From NCBI RefSeq assembly GCF_003970675.1, contig NZ_CP034562.1:1116001-1180000 (forward strand): DNA of 64,000 nucleotides, written 5' to 3'. Origin of the DNA: Flammeovirga pectinis (lineage in GTDB: Bacteria; Bacteroidota; Bacteroidia; Cytophagales; Flammeovirgaceae). How positions within the stretch are numbered: position 1 is the first letter of the stretch; each line of letters opens with the position of its first letter. This document shows positions 16,739-26,674 of the stretch, in pieces. A model generated the notes under the pieces. That model was not told where the DNA came from, made no database searches, and worked only from the letters and a program-made list of their open reading frames with translations. The position numbers were made by a program, and so were the translations under genes.

Positions 16739-17851
16739 CTATTCATACTGATTCAAAATATCATGCCCTCCATCACGTAAATACTTCTCCTTTTTAAATA
16801 ACTTTACATCCGATGTCATCATATCTTTAACAAGTGCAGGAAGGTCGTATTCTAATTCCCAACCTAATTGTTTTTTTGCTTTAGTAGGGTCTCCAATAAG
16901 TAAATCTACTTCTGTAGGACGGAAGTACTGAGGGTCTACTTTTAAAACTACTGTCCCTTCTTTTACTTGAAATCCAGGGTTAGTACATTTTTTGACGGTA
17001 GCAATTTCATCAACACCCTCTCCAGAGAATGTTAATTCAATACCTACTTCAGCAAAGGCCATTTTTACAAAGTCTCTGATTGAAGTAGTAATTCCTGTGG
17101 CAATACAAAAATCTTCTGCCTTTTCTTGTTGCAAGATTAACCACATGGCTTTTACATAATCTTTGGCATGTCCCCAATCTCTTTTTGAGTTAAGGTTTCC
17201 TAGAAAAAGACAATCTTGTAAGCCTAGAGCAATCTTTGCCACAGCACGTGTAATTTTTCGCGTAACAAAAGTTTCTCCACGTATAGGAGATTCATGATTA
17301 AAAAGAATACCATTACAAGCGTACATGTTGTAAGCTTCACGATAATTGACTGTAATCCAATAACCATAGAGTTTTGCTACTGCATAAGGAGAACGAGGGT
17401 AGAAGGGAGTGGTTTCTTTTTGAGGTACTTCTTGTACTAAACCATACAATTCTGAAGTAGACGCTTGGTAGATACGTGTTTTCTCTGTTAAGCCTAATAG
17501 ACGTACAGCTTCTAATATTCTTAATGTACCCAAGCCATCAACATTACCCACATATTCTGGTGTATCGAAACTTACGCGTACATGCGACATCGCTCCTAAA
17601 TTATAGATCTCATCTGGCTGTACTTCTTGAATAATTTTTGTGAGATTCATAGAATCTGTAAGATCTCCATAATGTAATTTTAATTTTACATCTTCCTCAT
17701 GTGGATCTTGATATAAATGATCTATTCTATCTGTATTTAATAATGATGAACGACGTTTAATACCGTGTACTTCATATCCTTTTTCTAATAATAATTCTGT
17801 GAGGTAAGCGCCATCCTGACCTGTGATACCTGTTATGAGTGCTTTTTTCAT
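16739..17851 (-). CDS. gmd: GDP-mannose 4,6-dehydratase, copy 1
   Basis: 370-residue extended SDR that turns GDP-mannose into GDP-4-keto-6-deoxymannose, first step to GDP-L-fucose. [10 protein letters not shown] (8-17) binds NADP; STSELYG and [12 protein letters not shown] carry the Thr/Ser, Tyr and Lys of the active site; [17 protein letters not shown] is the family loop. It differs from copy 2 (23660-24772) at 23 of 370 residues by hand count. Its upstream region is the tandem hairpin array at 17960-18600. Confidence 0.96.
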   Translation of the reverse strand: MKKALITGITGQDGAYLTELLLEKGYEVHGIKRRSSLLNTDRIDHLYQDPHEEDVKLKLHYGDLTDSMNLTKIIQEVQPDEIYNLGAMSHVRVSFDTPEYVGNVDGLGTLRILEAVRLLGLTEKTRIYQASTSELYGLVQEVPQKETTPFYPRSPYAVAKLYGYWITVNYREAYNMYACNGILFNHESPIRGETFVTRKITRAVAKIALGLQDCLFLGNLNSKRDWGHAKDYVKAMWLILQQEKAEDFCIATGITTSIRDFVKMAFAEVGIELTFSGEGVDEIATVKKCTNPGFQVKEGTVVLKVDPQYFRPTEVDLLIGDPTKAKKQLGWELEYDLPALVKDMMTSDVKLFKKEKYLRDGGHDILNQYE

Positions 17852-17959
17852 TTAAGATGTATAATCAATCGTATTTTGAATTTCTTTATAATCAAAAATA
17901 GTTTATTTAATTAGTATTGAAAAACAATTATCAAAACTGTGTTTTAAAGAAGTAGTAAT

Positions 17960-18600
17960 GTATTGATTTTTCAAAATAAATATGATTAACAACCTTCTGC
18001 AGTATTTAAATAGAGATGGACGTTTTTTAGTAAAACGTCCCTACAGGCATTTAAACAAAAGTAGTTTTTTTTGTAGGGAAGTAGCACTGCTACGTCCTAG
18101 TCCACATTGTATTTTTCCCGATTTGAAACGGTTAGCTTACGATATACATTTAATCTCAATATAATTAATTACCCTTTATAGTGTTTCAATTGAGCCGGAC
18201 GTTTTTTAGTAAAACGTCCCTACAGGCATTTAAATAAAAGTAGTTTTTTTGTAGGGAAGTAGCATTGCTACGTCCTAAACCATATTGTATTTTACCTCTG
18301 GACTGAACCGATTAGTTTACGATATACATTTAAATTTACTCTAAATATGATTAACTACCTTCAACAGTACTTCAATTGAGATGGACGTTTTTTGGTAAAA
18401 CGTCCCTACAAGGATTTAAAATTAGGTAGTTTTTTTGTAGGGAAGTAGCATTGCTACGTCATAAACCACATTGTATTTTACCCCCAATTTTAAATAATTG
18501 GCTGACGGTATATAATTTAATTTCACTATAAATAAATGAATTACTTTCTACAGTAGTTAAATTGAGCCGGACGTTTTTTAGTAAAATGACCCAACAGGCA
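17960..18600 (+). repeat. Tandem array of ~186-bp units (3.5 copies)
   Basis: Units start near 18015, 18194, 18380 and 18566 (steps 179, 186, 186). Each holds two hairpins: GGACGTTTT...AAAACGTCC followed by CCCTACAGG, then GTAGGGAAGTAGCATTGCTACGTC (GTAGC/GCTAC). The last unit is decayed (TAAAATGACC). The first hairpin is the same one found at one end of the structured repeat elements. The array fills the gap between gmd copy 1 and the DUF1703 gene; a short frame inside it is not a gene. Confidence 0.85.
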
Positions 18601-18714
18601 ACATCGATTTTTAATACGAATTGGGACATCGACTAAATAAAAAACTACGTACCCAAAGTTAACGATTAACTACTTTCAATGACCTAATCCTAATTTATTT
18701 CATAACTTTATAGT

Positions 18715-20406
18715 ATGAGAAAGTTTCCAATTGGCCTATCAGATTTTAAAGAAGTAATACAAGGAGATTATTACTATGTTGATAAATCTTTATTTATTGA
18801 AGAAATTATTGATAGTAGTAGCAAATCAATGCTTATTCCAAGACCTAGACGTTTTGGGAAAACGATCAATATGTCAATGTTGAAGGCTTTTTTTGATAGT
18901 AACGAAACTAATGAGGAACTTTTTGAAGGACTAAAAATCAAGAAATCAGAAACTTGGCAACATCAAGGGAGGTGTCCTGTAATTTTTCTTACTTTTAAGG
19001 ATATAAAAGAGGATTCTTTTCTAGAAGCAATAAAGAAAATAGCAGATTTAATTAAAGAGTATATTAAGACTTGTGATCTTACTTATATTAAATCTAGGAT
19101 TGATGTGGACGACCAAAATTATATTGATCAGTTTTTTACTGGGGAAATCTCGAAAGGGGAAATTTCATTTTTCTTGAAGCATTTTTCTACAATTTTAGAG
19201 AAAGTATACAACCAAAAAGTGGTTATCCTTATTGATGAATACGACTCTTGTATAATTAAAGCATGGACAGAAGGATACCATAAAGAAATGGTTGATTTTA
19301 TGCGTAATTTCCTTTCTGGTGGCTATAAAGACAATACTTCTTTGTATAAAGGAATTATTACAGGAATTCTAAGAGTAGCGAAAGAAAGTATTTTTTCTGG
19401 GTTAAATAATCTTGATATTTTTACGGTATTAGAATTTAGTGTAGCCGATAAGTTTGGTCTTACGGAAAGTGAGGTGCAACAGTTGTTAGAAGATGCCAAT
19501 ATTCAAACATCATTTGCTGATGTAAAAAAGTGGTACAATGGGTATACCATCGGTTTACAAACAGGTATGTATAATCCATGGTCAATTTTAAATTTTGCAG
19601 ATAAACCTGCCCAGGGTTTAAAACCGTATTGGGTGAATACATCCGCTAATGAATTGATAGAAGAACTACTCACTAACGCTAGTGCTGATCTTGAAAAGAA
19701 ACTTACCAGGTTTATTGATGGACAAGTGATGACTTGTGAGATTGAGGAGACGACTATCTTTAAAGATTTGGATGTCGGACATGAAAAAACGGTATTGGGC
19801 TTATTACTTTTTAATGGTTATTTAACTGCAGTCTCAAGAAACCAACAAGATAACGGCTTTTTTGAATATGGTTTAAAAATACCTAACAAGGAGGTGAACA
19901 TGGTTTATAAGCAGATGTTGGAACGCCTTCTTAATAAAGCAAACAACGTAAATAGCAGTGAGATTTTATCTTCTTTATTAGAGCAAGATGCAGATGGTTT
20001 TGAGTACTACCTCTCGCAATACTTGATGAATGCTTTTAGTTATAATGATTTCAATATGAAAAGCTTTCCCGAAAGGGTCTACCATGCGTTTGTATTGGGA
20101 TTAATGGCACATCTTTCAAATCAGTTTATTGTAAAATCTAATCCAGAAACAGGACTTGGTCGTGCAGGTTTATTGATTTATCCTAAAGGTAACAATGATA
20201 TGCGTGGTTGGGTTTTAGAGTTTAAAGCAAAAAAGCCTTTCCATAAAAATAGTTTAGAGGAGATAGCCCAAGAGGCAATAAATCAAATTCATACTTCCCA
20301 ATATATTACTACTCTAAAAGAATTAGGAAAGACAAAAATTATGCTTGTGGGGGTTGCTTTTGATGGTAAAGAAGTGAGTTGTGCAATTGAAAGGAATGTT
20401 TTTTAG
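18715..20406 (+). CDS. DUF1703 AAA-ATPase/PD-(D/E)XK nuclease protein
   Basis: 563 residues, full length. MRKFPIGLSDFKEVIQGDYYYVDKS is the family N-terminus. RPRRFGKT (43-50) is the divergent Walker A and VVILIDEYD (169-177) the Walker B of the AAA-ATPase-like domain (PF09820). The C-terminal PDDEXK_9 domain has GRAGLLIYP and WVLEFKAKK, giving the E-x-K of a nuclease core. Such genes are very common in Bacteroidota, often in many copies. Their biological role is not established; defence or mobile-element housekeeping is conjecture. It is flanked by repeats on both sides and lies opposite to the polysaccharide genes. Confidence 0.88.
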   Translation: MRKFPIGLSDFKEVIQGDYYYVDKSLFIEEIIDSSSKSMLIPRPRRFGKTINMSMLKAFFDSNETNEELFEGLKIKKSETWQHQGRCPVIFLTFKDIKEDSFLEAIKKIADLIKEYIKTCDLTYIKSRIDVDDQNYIDQFFTGEISKGEISFFLKHFSTILEKVYNQKVVILIDEYDSCIIKAWTEGYHKEMVDFMRNFLSGGYKDNTSLYKGIITGILRVAKESIFSGLNNLDIFTVLEFSVADKFGLTESEVQQLLEDANIQTSFADVKKWYNGYTIGLQTGMYNPWSILNFADKPAQGLKPYWVNTSANELIEELLTNASADLEKKLTRFIDGQVMTCEIEETTIFKDLDVGHEKTVLGLLLFNGYLTAVSRNQQDNGFFEYGLKIPNKEVNMVYKQMLERLLNKANNVNSSEILSSLLEQDADGFEYYLSQYLMNAFSYNDFNMKSFPERVYHAFVLGLMAHLSNQFIVKSNPETGLGRAGLLIYPKGNNDMRGWVLEFKAKKPFHKNSLEEIAQEAINQIHTSQYITTLKELGKTKIMLVGVAFDGKEVSCAIERNVF

Positions 20407-20676
20407 TGAAAATATTCCTACAATACCATTTCCAAAATAGTAAATTATTAAACATCTACTACATCACCCTATTGAAAAACAAAACACTGAGCACCAACAA
20501 ACGTCCTTGAAGACAAAAACGTCAAAAATTTATGAAGTGAAATCGATTAGAGTAATTCACTGTTTGAGGCTTTAGCCGAGTTTGAATTGCTCCGATTACA
20601 CGAAATAAATTTAGTTTTTAGCTTCACAGACTAGCTTTTTTTGCTTCGTTTTTTCAGCAATGGAAAAAATGAAGAA
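20407..20676 (+). repeat. Structured repeat element, left copy 3
   Basis: Starts right after the DUF1703 stop. Order: CAAACGTCCTTGAAGACAAA, a stem GAGTAATTCA/TGAATTGCTC (20550-20559 with 20583-20592, one G-T wobble) around GAGGCTTTAGCC, then the end hairpin with CAGCAATGG near 20655. Confidence 0.8.
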
Positions 20677-20809
20677 GTACCCTGTATTGTAAAGGGAGCA
20701 CCCCATTAACATCAAAGACCAAGATTTACAGGATGGATTAAAGGATGGAGAAAATTTACATAAAAAATAATTGATATTTTACATACATAGAGACGCAAAG
20801 CATTTCGTC

Positions 20810-21050
20810 TCTTCAGCATCGGTTTCCAAAATAGTAAATGATTAAACACCTACTACATCATTCCAATTGAAACGCAAAGCAATGCACATCTCATAACGTC
20901 CTTAAAGAAAAAAGCGTAAAAATTTATGAAGTGAAATCGATTAGAATAATTCACTGTTTGAGGCTTTAGCCGAGTTTGAATTGCTCCGATGGAACGAAAT
21001 AAATTTAGCTTCCCAGCTTCGTTTGTGCAGCAATGGAAAAAATGAAGAAA
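20810..21050 (+). repeat. Structured repeat element, left copy 4
   Basis: Same order as copy 3 with more changes: the internal stem GAATAATTCA/TGAATTGCTC has one true mismatch, and the end hairpin is reduced (CTTCGTTTGTGC). It ends within 10 bp of the wecA-like stop codon. The 130 bp between copies 3 and 4 hold nothing recognisable. Confidence 0.7.
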
Positions 21051-21058
21051 GAAAATAC

Positions 21059-22189
21059 TTAACCAACATTTCTTTCTACTTTAAACTTTGCCGACTCTTT
21101 TGCCTTTTTACGCTGCACCTTTTTAGTAATTTCTTCCTTATTATTCTTGTAATAATAAACCCTCCATTTTAACAATAGAGGTATCATGTATAAGGCAGTA
21201 AGAATACATGCTAAAAGTAAAAGATCTTGAATATAGAAATTAGCGAAATAACATACTATTAAGAATAGAGTAGAGATTGAGGCAATAATTGTTGATGTTG
21301 CAGCATGGCTAAACCCTGTTCTTATAAAAATATGATGTATATGTTTTCTATCAGGGGAAAATGGAGACCTACCGTTTAATATACGAATGGTAAATACTCT
21401 TAATGTATCTATAATAGGGTAGATGAATAAAGCTACAGCCATACTTACGGCATCTGGTAATTTATAGGTGTGTTCTACAGGAAGAGCATAATCTGTATTG
21501 ATAAATAGTACGAGACTACAGGAAAGGAAGAAACCTAATATCATAGACCCTGTATCTCCCATAAATATTGTAGCTCTGCCCCAATTGTAATACAAGAAGC
21601 CAAGTACACCACCAAGCATTGCTACCATCATAATAGCATAAGAGTGGTTACCAACAAGAAAGAACCATGCACCTAAAGAAGCGGTAATAATTAATGCTAT
21701 TGCTCCGGCTAGCCCGTTTATTCCATCAATAAGGTTAAAGGCATTTGTTAATGCGATGATTACAAATACAGTTGTTGCAAAGCTAAACCATTCTGGAAAG
21801 TTTAAATTTTCGTACAAAGAATAGAAAGATTTTATTTGTACGTCTCCAAAGCCTACTACTACTGTTGCAGCAATTAACTGTATAATTAGTTTATTTCTCG
21901 GACTCATTGCGAGCATATCATCTCTAACGCCCATAAAGAAGATGAGGATGATACCAAAGAAAAGAAAACGTAATTCTATTGCGGAACTCATGGGTATCCA
22001 AATGCAGCAGCTTAAAAGGAAAGCAATAAAAATTCCTACTCCTCCCATTGATGGGATAAGCTCCGTATGTACTTTTCTACCTCCAGGTAAATCGAAGACA
22101 TTATTTTTAGTAATGACTTTTATTACTTCTGGTGTTGAAATTAAGGCAATAGTAAGTGAGGTTAGTAAGGTAACTATAAGTCTAAGCAT
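21059..22189 (-). CDS. wecA: Undecaprenyl-phosphate sugar-1-phosphate transferase (WecA/TagO type)
   Basis: 376 residues with about ten membrane helices. It should start the lipid-linked unit by moving HexNAc-1-phosphate from a UDP-sugar to undecaprenyl phosphate. Family motifs: GVRDDM (D90, D91; Mg/substrate), NAFNLIDGINGLAG (149-162), FMGDTGSM (209-216) and RKHIHHIF with the HxHH element (about 281-288). A lysine-rich cytoplasmic tail ends the protein. With wecB, wecC and wecG here, GlcNAc-1-P is the likely cargo. It is downstream of a terminator, so it is probably transcribed separately from the main operon. Confidence 0.93.
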   Translation of the reverse strand: MLRLIVTLLTSLTIALISTPEVIKVITKNNVFDLPGGRKVHTELIPSMGGVGIFIAFLLSCCIWIPMSSAIELRFLFFGIILIFFMGVRDDMLAMSPRNKLIIQLIAATVVVGFGDVQIKSFYSLYENLNFPEWFSFATTVFVIIALTNAFNLIDGINGLAGAIALIITASLGAWFFLVGNHSYAIMMVAMLGGVLGFLYYNWGRATIFMGDTGSMILGFFLSCSLVLFINTDYALPVEHTYKLPDAVSMAVALFIYPIIDTLRVFTIRILNGRSPFSPDRKHIHHIFIRTGFSHAATSTIIASISTLFLIVCYFANFYIQDLLLLACILTALYMIPLLLKWRVYYYKNNKEEITKKVQRKKAKESAKFKVERNVG

Positions 22190-22404
22190 GTTATTTTATT
22201 TATTATTCTTTTATGCAACTAGTATACCATTAATAAATAGTAGAACTTCTAAATTGTAATGTATAATGTACTGATTTAAGAATAATATTCATTTTTGTAA
22301 TGTTAAGTGCGCTCTATTTAAGAATCTTGTGGCAAATATAAGTAACTGAATTATAAGAATCTATTAAGAGTTGTTTTTACAATTATACTAATAGCTTTGG
22401 AATA

Positions 22405-22442
22405 ATAAAAAAGCCATCAATTTAATAAAATATTGATGGCTT
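22405..22442 (-). terminator. Leftward terminator after fcl copy 2
   Basis: AAGCCATCAAT (22411-22421) pairs with ATTGATGGCTT (22432-22442); an A-run on the left becomes the T-run on the reverse strand. It should end the main polysaccharide transcript before wecA. Confidence 0.7.
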
Positions 22443-22463
22443 AATTTTTATGTTAAAAAAGGA

Positions 22464-23405
22464 TTACCTTTCCGCAAATTCATTCTTTGCAACAAAGTCT
22501 TTATAGGTTAATTCAATACCCTCTTTAAGTTCCACTTTATGTTTAAAACCAAGGTTGTTTAATTTTGATACATCCATTAATTTTCTTGGAGTACCATCAG
22601 GCTTAGAGGTATCCCATACTAGATCACCTTCAAAACCTACAACTTCTTTTATGGTTTCTGCTAATTCCTTGATACTTAAATCTACTCCTGTACCTACATT
22701 GACAAATTGCTCTCCATCGTAATTTTGCATAAGGAAGAAACAAGCGGCAGCAAGATCATCTACAAACATAAATTCTCTTAGCGGTGACCCAGATCCCCAA
22801 ACTTCTACAGTGGGGGCATTGCTTTCTTTTGCTTCATGGAATTTACGCAATAGGGCAGGGAGTACATGAGAATTTTGTGGATGGTAATTATCGTTGTACC
22901 CATAAAGGTTTGTAGGCATAGCAGAGATAAAGTTACAGCCGTACTGAGCACGGTAGGCTTCACACATTTTAATACCCGAAATTTTGGCTATGGCATAAGG
23001 CTCGTTCGTTGACTCTAATATTCCTGTAAGAAGGTAGTCTTCTTTTAAGGGTTGAGGCGCCATTTTAGGGTAGATACATGAAGAACCTAGAAACATTAAT
23101 TTTTTCACTCCATGCACATAACTTTGATGAATGACGTTGTTTTGTATCATCAAGTTTTCGTACAAGAATTGTGCTCTGTAAATGTTATTGGCTTGGATAC
23201 CTCCAACTTTAGCCGCAGCTAAAAATACGTACTCTGGCTTTTCTTCTTCAAAGAATGCGGTAACAGCGACTTGGTCTTTTAGGTCTAAATCTGCTGAGGT
23301 ACGTACAACAATATTGTTATATCCTTCTGCAACTAATTTTCTATGTATTGCAGAACCTACCATTCCTCTGTGACCTGCAATGTATATTTTTGATGTCTTT
23401 TCCAT
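22464..23405 (-). CDS. fcl: GDP-L-fucose synthase, copy 2
   Basis: Same 313-residue enzyme as the copy at 15042-15983: GHRGMVGSA cofactor loop, GSSCIYP, and [10 protein letters not shown] catalytic Tyr-Lys. All catalytic residues are kept in both copies, so both should be active. It closes the long leftward operon, just before a terminator. Spacer to gmd copy 2 is 254 bp and holds palindromes only. Confidence 0.95.
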   Translation of the reverse strand: MEKTSKIYIAGHRGMVGSAIHRKLVAEGYNNIVVRTSADLDLKDQVAVTAFFEEEKPEYVFLAAAKVGGIQANNIYRAQFLYENLMIQNNVIHQSYVHGVKKLMFLGSSCIYPKMAPQPLKEDYLLTGILESTNEPYAIAKISGIKMCEAYRAQYGCNFISAMPTNLYGYNDNYHPQNSHVLPALLRKFHEAKESNAPTVEVWGSGSPLREFMFVDDLAAACFFLMQNYDGEQFVNVGTGVDLSIKELAETIKEVVGFEGDLVWDTSKPDGTPRKLMDVSKLNNLGFKHKVELKEGIELTYKDFVAKNEFAER

Positions 23406-23428
23406 GATTCTAATTATTTCTTTTATAC

Positions 23429-23597
23429 ATCAAAAGCCCAAGAGAGAAGTCCTGGGCTTTTGATAGTGTTTTTAATCTATCGCAAGTGTTAAGCCAACAC
23501 TTGTGATTTGTCATTGAAGAAGTCTCTAGACTTCAAACGATATATATATATCCGCATCATCAGCCCAGGACTTAAGCCCTGGGCTGATGATGCGGAT
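23429..23597. repeat. Palindrome block between fcl and gmd, copy 2
   Basis: An imperfect palindrome ATCAAAAGCCC...GGGCTTTTGAT (23429-23464) is followed by a block matching 16599-16722: GCAAGTGTTAAGCC, AAGTCTCTAGACTT and a 48-bp palindrome (23550-23597, one mismatch) built on CAGCCCAGGACTT. Confidence 0.75.
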
Positions 23598-23659
23598 GGA
23601 GTTCTAGTAGTTATAAACTATTGACAGTTCTTAACTCTTAATTCTTAACTCAAAAAAGC

Positions 23660-24772
23660 CTATTCATATTGATTCAAAATATCATGCCCACCTTCCATAA
23701 GGTATTTATCTTTCTTAAACAAAGCAACATCAGAATCCATCATATCTTTCACCAATGCAGGAAGATCATATTCTAATTCCCAACCTAGTTTTGTTTTAGA
23801 TTTTGTAGGGTCACCAATTAGTAAGTCTACTTCTGTAGGACGGAAATATTGAGGATCTACTTTTAAGACTACTGTACCTTCTTCTACTTGGAATTCAGGG
23901 TTAGAACATTTCTTGATGGTAGCAATTTCATCTACACCTTCACCAGAGAAAGTTAATTCAATACCTACCTCTGCAAACGACATTTTCACAAAGTCTCGAA
24001 TAGTTGTAGTAATACCCGTAGCAATACAAAAATCTTCAGCAGTATCTTGTTGTAAGATTAACCACATGGCTTTTACGTAATCTTTGGCATGTCCCCAATC
24101 TCTTTTAGAGTTTAAGTTACCTAAGTACAAGCAATCTTGTAAGCCTAAAGCAATTTTAGAAACTGCTCTTGTAATTTTACGTGTAACAAAAGTTTCTCCA
24201 CGGATAGGAGATTCATGGTTGAAAAGAATACCATTACAAGCGTACATGTTGTAAGCTTCACGGTAATTGACAGTAATCCAATACCCATATAATTTCGCTA
24301 CAGCATAAGGAGAACGTGGATAGAAAGGTGTAGTTTCCTTTTGAGGTACTTCTTGCACTAAACCATATAACTCTGAAGTAGATGCTTGGTAGATACGTGT
24401 TTTCTTTGTTAAGCCTAAAAGTCTAACGGCTTCAAGTATACGTAAAGTGCCTAACCCATCTACATTACCTACGTATTCTGGTGTGTCAAAACTTACACGT
24501 ACATGAGACATTGCCCCTAAGTTGTATATTTCATCAGGTTGTACCTCTTGTATAATACGTGTTAAGTTCATTGAATCTGTTAGATCTCCATAATGTAATT
24601 TTAATCTTACATTTTTCTCATGAGGATCTTGGTACAAATGATCGATTCTATCTGTATTTAAAAGTGAAGAACGGCGTTTAATACCGTGTACTTCATATCC
24701 TTTTTCTAATAATAGTTCTGTTAGGTAAGCTCCATCTTGCCCTGTGATACCTGTAATGAGTGCTTTTTTCAT
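23660..24772 (-). CDS. gmd: GDP-mannose 4,6-dehydratase, copy 2
   Basis: 370 residues; makes the 4-keto-6-deoxy intermediate for the neighbouring Fcl. [17 protein letters not shown] and [12 protein letters not shown] are intact. The start codon directly abuts the stop of the upstream wecG-like gene (24772/24773), so it is co-translated in the operon. Divergence from copy 1 (about 6%) equals that of the fcl pair, which fits one duplication of the whole gmd-fcl block. Confidence 0.96.
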   Translation of the reverse strand: MKKALITGITGQDGAYLTELLLEKGYEVHGIKRRSSLLNTDRIDHLYQDPHEKNVRLKLHYGDLTDSMNLTRIIQEVQPDEIYNLGAMSHVRVSFDTPEYVGNVDGLGTLRILEAVRLLGLTKKTRIYQASTSELYGLVQEVPQKETTPFYPRSPYAVAKLYGYWITVNYREAYNMYACNGILFNHESPIRGETFVTRKITRAVSKIALGLQDCLYLGNLNSKRDWGHAKDYVKAMWLILQQDTAEDFCIATGITTTIRDFVKMSFAEVGIELTFSGEGVDEIATIKKCSNPEFQVEEGTVVLKVDPQYFRPTEVDLLIGDPTKSKTKLGWELEYDLPALVKDMMDSDVALFKKDKYLMEGGHDILNQYE

Positions 24773-25468
24773 CTATATTTTATTTCTTCTTAGTTTATAA
24801 TAAAATTTAAACAAGTCTAGATTTCGTTTTGTTCTTAACCTAGGCTCTTTAATCCACCTATATAGCCATTCTAATTGTAAATCTACCCATATTTTGGGTG
24901 CTCTTTTTACACTATTAGTATAGACGTCAAAACTACCACCTAGACCTTGGTATATTGCGGGGTTGACCTTTTGTAGTTGTTGCATAAGTAGTTCTTGTTT
25001 TGGAGAACCCATTGCAACAAATACAATATCAGGTTTTGTATTTTGAATATCTGAAATTAATATTTTTTCAGTATTAGAATCTAAATATCCATTTCTGAAA
25101 CCTTTAATTTTTATAGTAGGATAGTCAATTTTTAGTTGACAGATAACCTTTTGAATGACTTCTTCTTTACCTCCAACCAGATAAAATGTTTTAGAATTCT
25201 GGTATTTTTGGATGAGATCTAACCAAATTTCACACCCAGGTATTTTGATCGAAGGAGCATTTTTCTTTTTCAAAGCTAAAACTGCACCTGCACCATCTGG
25301 ATAACCTATATTATTATTAATTATTTCTCTAGTCTGATCTGTAGCATGAAGAATTTTATGTGCATTAATAGCAACAAGCATTTTTTTTTCTTTTGCTACC
25401 AACTCCATTAATTCATCTTTAGAATTGAATGAATAAGTTTTGACATTATTCAATAAAGTACTTTTCAT
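24773..25468 (-). CDS. wecG: WecG/TagA/CpsF family glycosyltransferase
   Basis: 231-residue GT26 enzyme. YPDGAGAVLALKKK (with the conserved Asp of the active site) and the C-terminal half FVAMGSPKQELLMQQL, QGLGGSFDVYTNSVKRAPKIW and LEWLYRWIKEPRL are the family signatures. WecG transfers ManNAcA to undecaprenyl-PP-GlcNAc, the second step after WecA. wecB and wecC upstream make the UDP-ManNAcA donor, so that role fits well here. It is followed without gap by gmd and preceded by an 8-bp gap. Confidence 0.92.
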   Translation of the reverse strand: MKSTLLNNVKTYSFNSKDELMELVAKEKKMLVAINAHKILHATDQTREIINNNIGYPDGAGAVLALKKKNAPSIKIPGCEIWLDLIQKYQNSKTFYLVGGKEEVIQKVICQLKIDYPTIKIKGFRNGYLDSNTEKILISDIQNTKPDIVFVAMGSPKQELLMQQLQKVNPAIYQGLGGSFDVYTNSVKRAPKIWVDLQLEWLYRWIKEPRLRTKRNLDLFKFYYKLRRNKI

Positions 25469-25475
25469 TATAAGA

Positions 25476-26654
25476 CTATTTATTGTTTTCTAATAAATAA
25501 TAACTTAAGCCATAGAACATAAACGCTTGACTCCATCTCATATAGGGTATTTTAGATGATACACCTTTCTTCATTTGATAATAGAAGTACCCCTTCTTAT
25601 CTTGCATAGTAGTAACACACCAATTAGTGACATTATCTACTAAGTTCTGATGTTCTTTAAATAATCCTAATGTACTTAAAGTTACAGGTAATTGACCGGG
25701 ACAATGAATATCGATAGGGTAGGTTTTATTATGATAATACTTTGGAGTACCGTCTTCTTCGAAGAAGTGATTAATATAATAATTAAATCCTTTTTTGATA
25801 TTTTCTTGGAATTGATTATCTCCTGTATATTTCTGGTAATAAGCCAAGGCATCTAGGTTATAACCGGTATGAAAACTGTCTATCCAGTTTTGAACAGGTA
25901 GTTCTCCATAAAGCCAAGAACCATCTTCTTTCTGTGCATTAATACAAGCAATTACAGATTGATAAGCAGCTTCTTTATATCTGTTATCTTTTGTATAATG
26001 ATAACAAATAGCTAATGTCTTGCTTCCTAGTAATGAGGCATTATATACGGTATTGTTACCGTTAAGAGGAGAATAAGAAAATAAGAATCCTTCTTCTTTA
26101 TTCGTTCTATTAAGGTCGTTTAAAATAAACTCAGCTGATGATAACGCAGTTTTTAAAATAACATCATTTTTAGTGATTTCGTATGCTTTTATTAGTGCAT
26201 CAACAGCAAAGCTTGTAGCAACTACAGTAGGGGTCTCTTTTTTAAATAGAAATAACCTTCTCGCTTGCCAATCAAAATTGTAACCCCAACAAGCACCAGA
26301 ATACCCTTCTGTTTTTAAAGATATGAGTAATTGAGAGAGTTCTTTTATTTTCTTTAAGAGTTTATCTTTAGTGCCATATTCAAGATTGCCATTTTCTGCA
26401 ATTTTATATAAGTTACAATACCCATTTAGAAAAAGACCTACACCTTTTGCATTGTATTGTTTAGGAACTAAAAGTAATTTTCTGAAATTAAAAGGGCTCC
26501 TTTTGAAACCTTGAATCCAAGCTAACCTAGCAATATCCCAATGTTTGAAAGGAAGAACTTGAAATATTTTAGAGTTGAGACCATCGTATGGATCCCAACC
26601 TTTAAAATTTTCTTTTTCACAATATTGTTTTAATAGATTAAAACTTTTTCTCAT
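25476..26654 (-). CDS. Six-hairpin (alpha/alpha)6-type protein, unknown
   Basis: 392 residues of repeated helical hairpins rich in aromatic and Gly residues: CWGYNFDWQARRLF, SFAVDALIKAYEIT, LLGSKTLAICYHYTKDNRY, DGSWLYGELPVQNWIDSFHT and MRWSQAFMFYGLSYYL. This is the look of a six-hairpin glycosidase or polysaccharide-lyase fold. No signal peptide is seen, so it would be cytosolic. Sitting between glycosyltransferase genes, it may modify or edit the glycan, or be a maturation factor. I cannot name catalytic residues or a substrate. Confidence 0.6.
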   Translation of the reverse strand: MRKSFNLLKQYCEKENFKGWDPYDGLNSKIFQVLPFKHWDIARLAWIQGFKRSPFNFRKLLLVPKQYNAKGVGLFLNGYCNLYKIAENGNLEYGTKDKLLKKIKELSQLLISLKTEGYSGACWGYNFDWQARRLFLFKKETPTVVATSFAVDALIKAYEITKNDVILKTALSSAEFILNDLNRTNKEEGFLFSYSPLNGNNTVYNASLLGSKTLAICYHYTKDNRYKEAAYQSVIACINAQKEDGSWLYGELPVQNWIDSFHTGYNLDALAYYQKYTGDNQFQENIKKGFNYYINHFFEEDGTPKYYHNKTYPIDIHCPGQLPVTLSTLGLFKEHQNLVDNVTNWCVTTMQDKKGYFYYQMKKGVSSKIPYMRWSQAFMFYGLSYYLLENNK

Positions 26655-26674
26655 AATGCTAAAGTAAAAAAGTG

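Noticed and set aside
17982-18164. 60-codon frame in the tandem array
   Set aside because: It follows the repeat unit and hairpins; the other units do not keep the frame.
17960-18600. CRISPR array
   Set aside because: Units are ~186 bp with no short direct repeats alternating with unique spacers, and no cas genes are near.
20981-21172. 63-codon forward frame over the wecA end
   Set aside because: It lies in repeat copy 4 and then antisense to wecA.
25476-26654. Heme-pathway enzyme (delta-aminolevulinate dehydratase)
   Set aside because: None of the HemB motifs is present; repeated helical hairpins fit a six-hairpin fold instead.
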